Source: Thamnaconus septentrionalis (taxonomy: Eukaryota > Chordata > Actinopteri > Tetraodontiformes > Monacanthidae). From it: DNA of 64,000 nt. Shown here piece by piece: positions 48,459 to 58,011 of this stretch. A program made the position numbers and the translations under genes. Location: NCBI GenBank assembly GCA_009823395.1, contig CM020502.1, positions 24,738,944 to 24,802,943 on the forward strand, written 5' to 3'. The notes under the pieces are model-generated. The model saw only the letters and a program-made list of their open reading frames with translations, made no database searches and was not told the DNA's origin. Positions within the stretch are counted from its first letter, which is position 1. Each line of letters starts with the position of its first letter.

Positions 48459-49613
48459 ACAAACTCACCTGAAACTCTCATTCTTGCAGTAACCGCATTT
48501 TCTTCCACCATTTTGTTGTTTTGTTGTGTTTCTTGCTGTTTTTGGATTTTGTGTGGCTTTGATCCGTGTTGTGCGAAGGTGCCAAAGTTTACCTGCAGCG
48601 ACTCCCACGCGAGCTCTTTCACGTTAGACGGCCACGGAATCACGCCTCTGCATTTGCAGTGTTTTTTTTTGTTGTTTTTCTGCGAGGTGAAGGCAAAACA
48701 AAAGCGCCGTGACGGACACGAACGACGCGACATGACGGCACCTGCTCATAAAAGACAGAGCGGTATCATCAGGCACGGCTACGACGATTGTGAGCCGAGG
48801 ATTTGCAGTCTCTCGCAGCTAAAGGCCAACTTTCGATGGAAAATGTTTAATAAATAATAAAAATTTGGAAAGCGCTGAGCAGGGAGACAAATGGAAGGGG
48901 AACTGCCTACTGCGTCTCCGCCGTTAGTAAAAGCACGTTGGATTTATTCAGGGTCGTATTGGAAGGGAACATTGGTCAGCTAATGGTAGGAAAAAAAAAA
49001 CACATTTGTCACTATTTGGTAATGCTGCCTGATGGATGCTGCGACAAGCAGACAGCGCCGGGTGCAAATTCATTAATTCACCTGCAAGTACGAGGACGCA
49101 TTTTGTCAGAAGTATCAACTGTGTGGTTTCCGAGCAGTCTGGCGGGATTCAGTTTCCCACAGCACTTTTCATTCCTATTAATCTAAGCATAACTTGTACT
49201 GGATTGACTCAAAAATGAAAGACAGTAATAAAAAGTCCAAAAAGAGTCCTCTGCTCTGTGATGCTGCATTCCATTTCACCGGAATAGTTGGATTCCCCAG
49301 TTTCAGGGACGGCTGTCTCGACAGACTTGGTTTGGGACTCGGGGGAGCCGACAGCGACAGTTGGCAATGCATTATGGGAGTGCGAGCCGTGCTTCATTTA
49401 GCATCCAGCTCGGCAATAGTTTCATTAATAAAACAACGATGTGCAACATCCAGCTATGAGTTTTTGCACTTTGGCCCGTGGAGCTATTTTGAGGCGCTGC
49501 CATTACACTGTCACGGCAGCGCTAATGACCACTAAACTGTGTAATTGCTGAAGTCTTCCAGATCGCAAACCTCTTTCTTTTCGAAGGGAACAAACTTTGC
49601 AAGTTGCCCTTTA

Positions 49614-49960
49614 CGCTACCAGTCAAAAGTTTGCACTCACCATCTCATGCATTTTTCTTTTTAATCTTTACAACTTTCTACACTGCAGATAGATACTGAA
49701 GACATCAAATATGAGCAAGACATATGTTATTATGCAGCAGAAACTTGTTAAATAAATGTGCTTTTATGAAATGGCTATTTTGAAGAATTTAAATATAAAA
49801 GTTTGAGTTATTTTACACTTTTATTTTTTTCTACATAATTCCATGTGTGTTCATACGTAGTTTTGATGCCTTCAATGAGAATGTTCAATGTCAATAGTCA
49901 TGAGAATGAAAGAAAAGACATTCAATCCATAGGGTGTGTCCAAATTTTTAACTGGTAGTG
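49614..49960 (+). mobile_element. Tc1/mariner-like MITE, copy 8
   Basis: The ends CGCTACCAGTCAAAAGTTTG and TTTTTAACTGGTAGTG are flanked by TA (49612-49613, 49961-49962). It is 347 bp with the interior of copy 2. Confidence 0.87.
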
Positions 49961-51182
49961 TATTTTGGGGATGAAATGACTGGACTGTCGTTGTAAATTG
50001 ACACTAATCCCCCCCCCACCATCACCACCTCCCTCCTCCCCTCCCTCCCTTCTGAGCTTGGGCCTCGTCTCTGTATTTGATGAGGCAATTAAAGCCTGAA
50101 GAAATTCCAAGTGCCCTCCGAATAAACAGAAGCTCAGTTTGGAAGAGAGAGGAAGAGAGAGAGTCGGGGGAACAACAGAAAAAGACTCAACTAGCAGAAA
50201 TGGAGCCGGGCCTTTCTTTGTGTGGATTCCAAATGGAACTTGGCTGTCTATTTGTCAGCACCGTAGCCATCGCTAATGACCCGACTACACGGACACACAC
50301 ACTCGCACACACGCTTGAATAATTTCCTCCACCGCATTAGGGAGGGAAGAGTTTTCTAACCTGTGGACGCTCCACCTCTTGGCTTTCATCTCCGTGCCGC
50401 TTTCATGTGCTGCCGTGTGTTATAGCGCTGCTCCTTTCCGTCAGTGAGTCTTTTGACACGAGTGCGCCGTTTGTCATCTCAAAAGTGCACACCGGTGTGA
50501 ATCTCGCCGTCCTACCGTGCGTGCGGAAGCGGCTGCAGCTCGCTCCAGATGTTCCAGACGAGGGCCGGCCCTCCTCTTTTCCTCCTCATTCGTTTTTTTT
50601 TTTTTTGCTTATTTCCCCTCAGCCTCCCTTTGCTTCGCTGTCTTTTCTCCTGCAACGTCGTCCTCTTTCAAACCTGAGGGTTTGTTTCATGGGAGCCACG
50701 CCGCCGCCCATCTCTGCTCCTGTCTTTGCCCTTGCTTGCCTGTTTATTTTTTTATTTTTTAATGCTCTATCTGTGAAGCCTTGAGTAATGGATGAAGGCG
50801 TCACGTTACCCCGATTCAACTCAATTGCAGTGTGAAGGATGTTCTCTGCCGTTATCTGATAAATGAACTTGTAAACGTTTCAGTTTTGGTGGCTGCGGTG
50901 AAAATATCCCCGCTTTTCAATGCTGGTGAAAGGGGCTTCTTTTTAATCGTATCTTCCCACAGTCTACCCACAATGCACCGTGTCCCCTTCGGTACCCTTG
51001 TTTGCATGAGCCAAAAATGTAAAAATGCTCAAAAGCCCAGGACTTACATTTGTGCATGAAAACACCAACATGTATGAGACCGGGAGAGGGAAGGTAGAAA
51101 AAAGGAAGAGTGGGAGATTTAATGGCTTCACCAACTGGTGCGAAGTAAAGTGAGGAACATCGAAGGTACAGGAGCTCGCCGT

Positions 51183-51655
51183 TCCAATCACCGATGTATT
51201 AGAAGAACTGGATACCGGACTGGCAATATGGCGGCCCGTCGATTTTACCCAATGGCCACTCGAGGTACTGCAGCAAAATAAAAAAAAATCCCATGGGCCC
51301 AAAAAGCATTATTCCCATAGACCGCAATACAAAAATAAACGCCTTTAAACAACTGACAGGAGGACTGTGACCTGAAACGTGATTCATAGCAAATCTTTCT
51401 ATTGTAGATTTTTCAGTTAGCATCTTTTAGTCGTTAAAAAAAAATTATAAAGGCCAGAAAATCACCAGCAAAGAATTTATTCCCAGTGTGACGTCACGAT
51501 GTCGTACTTGCTGCGTCCTGACGTGTCTGTAAGTGACGTTCTCCAGAATCGTTCTGATTGGCCAATGGATCATGTGCGTTACAGAGGCATGATGGGAAGT
51601 GACGCTACTGCGCATGCTCTATGGTTCCATTAATGCGGAAGTCAAAAACTTTTTC
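51183..51655 (-). mobile_element. ACTAAAAGACCATAAGTG-family repeat, uninterrupted copy
   Basis: The inverted relative of 22825-23662, with GATGTATTAGAAGAACTGG at one end and AGTCAAAAACTTTTTC at the other. It keeps a single TTAA (51630-51633) where the other copy carries the MITE. Confidence 0.75.
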
Positions 51656-52984
51656 GGGGGTTTGGTTCCAACCCCGACCCTGTTGGAACCTTCATTCGGG
51701 ATTTGTAAACCCTGCAGCAGAATCCCTGTCTGCGCTCCAGATCGCTGCACAGCAACACCGTAAATGGACAAAAATGAACTGAAACATCTCAACACTTCCT
51801 AAATGGTTAGAAACCTTCTACAAACCTGATACAATGTCATTTTTTTTTTTGCCTTAGATTTATTATATTGTTTTTAACTGACTATGACTTTTATATCTCC
51901 TGAAGATCTTTTTTTTTTAATAAATAGTGCAATATGGCTCAAAACTGCAACGTTGATCTAACTACTTGTAGTGCTATTCTATTCTATTCTTATTGTGTGT
52001 CAGCATGCCTTTATAAATTCTGCATTGACTCAGCTGATTGTCATTGTCTCCAGGCTGCAGCAGAGATCAAGGTTAGAAATTAGTTACCATTATCAACATC
52101 GTCGTCATCATTGTTATCAGTATTATTATCTTTTAGAGGCTATGTACATCCTCTCTGGTGTCTCTGCACTCGAACACACACATCAGTCCCTTGTTCCTTG
52201 GCCCCCGCTGCTCGGAGCCACTTTGATTTACCGTGCAAAGACACTAACACCTTCAGCCGGAGTGACTGGATGGTGTTGTAAAAAAAGATACGGCTCGGCC
52301 GTCGCCGTCGCCGGCCTCTCGGACAACAACACAGCCGTGTTTTTCACACTGTCAAACGGCCAATAAACTCCCGCGTGACAGGAGAGCAGCGCAGTATGGC
52401 GAGGAGGCGCCGCCCCCACCCAACCTTTACAGCCAGCCGGGTCTCAGCATTAGCAACTGTGCTAACGGTTGGGTTGCAGCGTGTCTATAGTCAGAACGGT
52501 TCCGCGCTGCACTGGGCTCAGCGCCAGCTGTCTTCTCTGATATTTCCTCTCTGACCTTATATGAAAAAAAAAAACAAAACACACACAGGAAAAAAAACAA
52601 CCCAACACATCTTAGCACCAGCTGTCGGCTGAATATGGCTCTTTGCATCACTAATGTACCTACAGACATATGAGCCAGCCTGAGTCTTCCCCCTCCAGTT
52701 CACCATCGCTCCTTCCACATCTCCACCTCACGCACTTTTACTCTTACTTGTCTTGTCTTTAGCTTGAAAGCCCATTGTCCTTGGGCTTTTAGGTCATTTT
52801 ATATTTTATCTTATTGATTGTCCTACTTCTTCTATGTCTTTTTACTCCACTGTCTTATAGCTTTGAGATTATTTATTTATAAATAAATGGGAGGGGGTGA
52901 TAATGTGTGTTTGAGAGGAGGGGGGTGGCTTTTAATTGACTGCAGCATTTCAGTGAAATCCTGTTTTTATCTTTTTCTATTCTA

Positions 52985-53066
52985 TTTAGTTTTATTTTTT
53001 TGTCAAGCACCTTAGGTTGCATTTTATTTATCAAAGGTGCTGTACAAATCAACTTTGATTTGATTT
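52985..53066 (+). mobile_element. SINE/LINE-like 3' tail
   Basis: GCACCTTAGGTTGCATTTTA then AAAGGTGCTGTACAAATCAA and a short (TTTGA) repeat tail, resembling 3' ends of fish retroposons. The 5' part cannot be delimited. Confidence 0.4.
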
Positions 53067-53278
53067 GAGAACAACCCCCCCCCCCACCCCACCCATCCCC
53101 CCGCATCATCCCCCAGCCCCGCCCCCCCTCCCGATACATGATGTACTGTCTCCGCCTCTGTGAGTCCCTCCGTGTGCGACATTAGGAGCAAACAGCCATG
53201 TGGCCCAGAGTTACGTTGACTCACAGGGCTTCCAGGCCTGCTTATATTAGCCTCTTGTGTGCTCCAGTAGCACAGGCT

Positions 53279-53311
53279 GGCTCTCTCTCTCCCTCTCTCT
53301 CCCTCTCTACC

Positions 53312-53359
<48 letters not shown>

Positions 53360-53375
53360 GCTCTCTCTCTGCCCC
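53279..53375 (+). repeat. (CT)n microsatellite, interrupted
   Basis: CT array with CCCT and CGCT breaks. Confidence 0.95.
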
Positions 53376-54098
53376 TCTGTCTGTCTGTCTCTCTATACCT
53401 CCCTCTCCCAAAGAACAATACATAAAAAACAAAAACAAAACCCTGACGTATACAGCGTCTGACAAGCATTTCTAGCTCGAGCTTGGAATATCAGCCGACC
53501 GTCGGCTGAATCGCTCCTTCCCCACTTGTTGCCGTTTTCGGGCCCGCTTTGCAGCGAGAAAAATGCATCCGAACAAATTCTGATCTCGATGCTCACTGCC
53601 GAGCCGCTTTTAATGGAACAAGTTTTTTTTTAATCAAATCTGCACCTTGGTGCGTAGCAAATTAGCAAAGTGAGAGATGGCGGTTGGGGGTGGGGGATTT
53701 TAGATGAGACCTGCAATAATTGAAGGTTTTAAAATCTTTTTTAGACCTCAAAGAGCTATCGCGGTCAGCCCTGTTAGTGCTGGTTTATACAGGCTTTGAC
53801 CTGCTTTAAGTCAGAGTTCTCCTGACCACACACACACACGCACACACAGTTTCACGTCGCTCCGCGGCGGTTATCGTCCCCACAGTTCAATTTGCGCCGA
53901 CCTCTTGATCCCGCCGCCGTCCACCACTCCCCCCTTCACATTCACCAGTGGCGTCTCCCGCCCCCCCAACCTCATCCCTCCTCCACACACCCATCCCTAC
54001 CAAAGTGCCCCCCGAGGTCCAGTCCATTACTTCTTATCTCCTGCACTGTGGCTGCGGTAACATAATCCCTCCCACGCGCGCCCACCCACCCACAGAAA

Positions 54099-54099
<1 letters not shown>

Positions 54100-54158
<59 letters not shown>

Positions 54159-54170
54159 GCGCGCACACAC
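54100..54170 (+). repeat. (AC)n with GCGCGCGC end
   Basis: AC run ending in a short CG run; alternating purine-pyrimidine. Confidence 0.95.
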
Positions 54171-57100
54171 TTGCCTTGCCCTCCCGCCCCCGTGGTGCAG
54201 TCGCGGCCCCGTCCACCAATCACGGCGGTGGCGGCCAGCCCTTTATATTCCCTCTTCCATCTGTAGCTGGCACTATTGCATCACATTTACTCGGCTCCCT
54301 TCTCCTCCTCCTCCTCCTCCTCCTCCTCGGCGGCCTCGCTGACACTCGCTGCTTCGCGTCCCTACCCTGCTTTTTTTCTCTCTCTTTAGCTCTCCCCACT
54401 CCTCTCACCCAACACCCCACTTGTATTTCTCTTCTTGCTACCTCCCTTCTTTTCATCTTCTCCCCGCCCTCTTTTTTTCTTCTCTGTGACCACGATCGCC
54501 CAAATCTCCCTTCAAAGCATTTCTACATTCGCACCACCAGCCGACTGGTGCTGGCTGCCTCATTTCGGATCCATCCTTCACTCTGCTTCCCCTCTTCATC
54601 ATCACGCCGTCTCCTTCCCAAAGTTTCCCTCCATTAACTTATTTGCTCGACCATTTTGTCGCGTCCTACAACTCAACTCCCTCAACCCCCTAGCCGCCCC
54701 CACCCGGCTCCCCCTTCGCCGCCGCTCGCCCGCTAATGAAGCACGCAGACCGGGGACGGAGGAAAAAAAGAAAGAAGAAAAAGAAAATGAAAAAGGAAAG
54801 CGTTTGGGGCAGAGGAGGAGGAGGAGGAAAGATGGAGTGAACGTTTCCCATAGAGACGTGCCCTTCAGTGGCTGGCTGGCTGATTGATGACCCTGTAGCC
54901 ATGTTGCATGATTAGTATGAAGGAGCCTTTTATAGCGCAGCGCGGCTTAGCCAGTGACCTCGCGGCACAACAAAAGACGAAGAAGAAGACAAAGTCCCCC
55001 CCTCCACATCCCCGCTGCTACTGGTTCGCCGAATCCTTTCGCACGGCGCCGACATCTGTTTAAGCAGCTGCGCCCGACCCATCTCAATTTAAACACTTAA
55101 AGCTAAATAACTAATGTGTTCTTGATTCGACATTCTTCACTCTCCTGCGCGCGCCCTGTAACTCGCTCTCGAGGCAGGCTGAGAAAGCCACTGTCTTGAA
55201 TTTGAAACGCTCTGTTGACTCAAAATATTAAAAGTAAACAGGGGTGGGAGCAGCAGCAGGAAGAGGAGGAGGAGGAATGGTACCTGGGATATGAGTCAGA
55301 TTGTGACAAATAGTCACTACGGTGTGAGTGAGACGACGTACGCTGCAGCTATTCATCTTCCAGGGTGCTGCCTGCTAGTTCTCTGTCCGCAGCTTATTGT
55401 TTTTTTTTCTCCTCGCTGTTTGGCACGGCCCAACACGTAAGCGGTGAAACGTAGTCGGCTCGAGAGGAAACAAGCACAAGAGCACACACACACACACAGA
55501 CACACACAGACGGCAGCAAACAGATGTGGCTGGCCTGGTCCAGGCCCTTTTTTTTTTCTTCTCCTCTGCAGGTCACTGACAGATGGCAGTGAGGAGGAAG
55601 TTGATGAGGGCTGTGCATCACGTCATGTGTAATATATATATATATTTTTCTCTCAAGTGATCATCTACCTCATTGTGCTTCGCAGTCGGTACAGATTTAA
55701 TCATTCAGGTGAAATGAGTCTTTTTCTTATGGGCCGCTGGCAGCACAGGGAAGATTCCTGCAGATTGACCGACTTGCTTCTAAAATGTACAAGGGTCTTT
55801 TTGTTTTTCTGTTGCTCTCCTCTTTTTCTTCTTCAATTAAAATCTGTGATTTTCCCTAGTCGCACCTTGGTGCATGTTCCTGCTGCACTGCACAGTTTGA
55901 CCACCTCTTCCATTGCCTGCTCTCACAGTAATCTTTCCCTTAGTTCTCGAAATTGGAGCACATTATACATCTATAATGGATTCTGCATTATCCGACAACA
56001 AAGTGCTCTGTGCACGAGATAAAAAAAAAAGAGAGAGACGGCTGTAGGGGAAAAAAAAAAAACGGTGGAAGAAAAAACTTGCACAATCCTCTTTTTTCCC
56101 CTTTATCCTCTTAAAATTCCATCGTTTTATCTGTGTTATTTTATATTCCTTTCATCCCTCCTTCGATCCTCTGAGCTGCACCGTCACTTTTTACAAGCAC
56201 CCTAGGCCATGGAGCTCTTAGCTGAATGTGCCTTTTTTGGTTTTTAACTTATGGGCTCTTGCTCAAACTCACTGTCTTCATTTGCATTGCATTAGCAACT
56301 AGCGTGGCCTTGTCACCTTCAAGAAACCTTTACACCATTTCACTATATCAACGCGATGAGGCTCTTGAGGTTGATGCTTCTGATTTTTGATTGACATTGT
56401 CCAAACTAAAAATGTTGTCTACATTATTATTTTATTATTATCATCAGTTCTTTTTAATTCGATTAATTAACTTTTGCACTGTGTGATACCCGCTCTGACG
56501 TAAGAGTTGGCAGTGCTACGGTAGACGGAGCTGCTTCGTCTCTCTTTAAATACCGCTGCTGTGTCTCTGCTGCTACCACACGTTGTGCGTTATCTTTCTT
56601 TGTTAGGCAACAATTGCAGGCCAAATTGTGATTGAAAGAGATGGCTTTGTCGGAGATGAAAAATGCACAGTTAACAGCAAGACCCTGAATACATTTGTCA
56701 CCATAAAAAGCCCCCCATGCTGATTGATGAAAGCACAACACCTGGCGACGTGATGAAAAGTGAAATGAAGATCTATATTTTCTGGCAAAGTGGAAGACAG
56801 TCTTAGCACACAGACAATATTTCACCTATGTGTCATCCTTCTCACCTATTAGAGATATGATTAATAAAGCCATGTTTTTTTTTGTTTGTTTGTTTGTTTG
56901 TTTTACAAGGGGGGAATTCACTTGGTGCCATCATCTTGCCATGTTAAAAAGTATCATGTTTCAGGTTTTCCTATTTTCTAATCTTCTTCTTAAAGCTGCT
57001 GTGATTTTATTTAAGAACACGTTACACTTTTTGTAAAAACTTGAGGCTCGATTGAATGTGTTTTTTTTTTTTTTTCAATCACACAACAGTCTCTTGTTGT

Positions 57101-57349
57101 GACATGTAAAAACAGGAAATCGGAACAACCTATCACATCAAAAGGATGTAGTAACAAGAGGCATTGAGAGATGTAAATGATCCACTTCTGCGACATGATT
57201 CATTCTGCCTGAGTCATTCAGCACATGTAGGGTTAAAGCATAGCTGCAGCGTCTTGCTGCAGTGTCTAAAGCATTTGGCTGATGGTTACAGTATACGGCA
57301 GGAGGGGAAGCTAAAACAGGGAAAAAACATCTCTCTAAATGCACTCTGT

Positions 57350-58011
57350 TTTCTTCCAAAAATCATTTTTATTGCATTTTATAACATTTGGCACAGTACA
57401 AATTCTTGGTGCTTTTACAAGATAAACCTCTAAAGATCATCACTGACCTTTGTTCGGTTTTGTTAAAGAAAGTCTTCTCAGTATAAATATTTTTTTTTCT
57501 CCTCGTCACTGCATCTTCGTAGCATGGTGTAAAAATCACACGGAATGCCCCCACCCACTTTTTTTCTTTTTAAAACAAGACTACCCTCATTTGTCAAAGT
57601 CAAGACAGCATCTTAAACAACTCATTGTTTAAATAGAAGTTACAAGTTGGAAAATAGTTTCAATTTCTTTTTAATATATGTTTCTCTATCACCAGCCCAT
57701 GGTAGGTTCAATTTGTCCATATATATATTTATATATATATTTATAAGCATGTACAACAAGAAATCATCAGTCTTTAGGTTTGCACTCTGTACAAAAAGTA
57801 GTTCCCATCAATTTTTTTTTCTTTTTTTTTGTGCATTCTATTGCATGATTTTTTTTTTTTATGAATAAATCATGTTGGGTACATGGGACAGGGATGGGTT
57901 GGGCCGTCTGGCTTTGAGACAGGAATAAGAACCCTCATGGCGGCCATTTTTTAATTCTTCTTTTCTTTCTTTCTTTCTTTCTTTTTTCTTTTTATTTATT
58001 TATTTATTTTT
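57350..58011 (-). other. lrrc4: probable lrrc4 3' UTR
   Basis: This is AT-rich DNA directly downstream of the lrrc4 stop. Hexamers AATAAA (TTTATT on the + strand) occur within about 25 nt of the stop (57992-58010), and another, in a better context, lies at 57366-57371. The UTR probably ends near 57350, but a longer form reaching further left cannot be excluded. Confidence 0.45.

Noticed and set aside
53948..54637. A 229-codon + strand frame
   Set aside because: It crosses a CA array and CCTCCTC-rich DNA; low complexity, no homology recognised, no splice sites.
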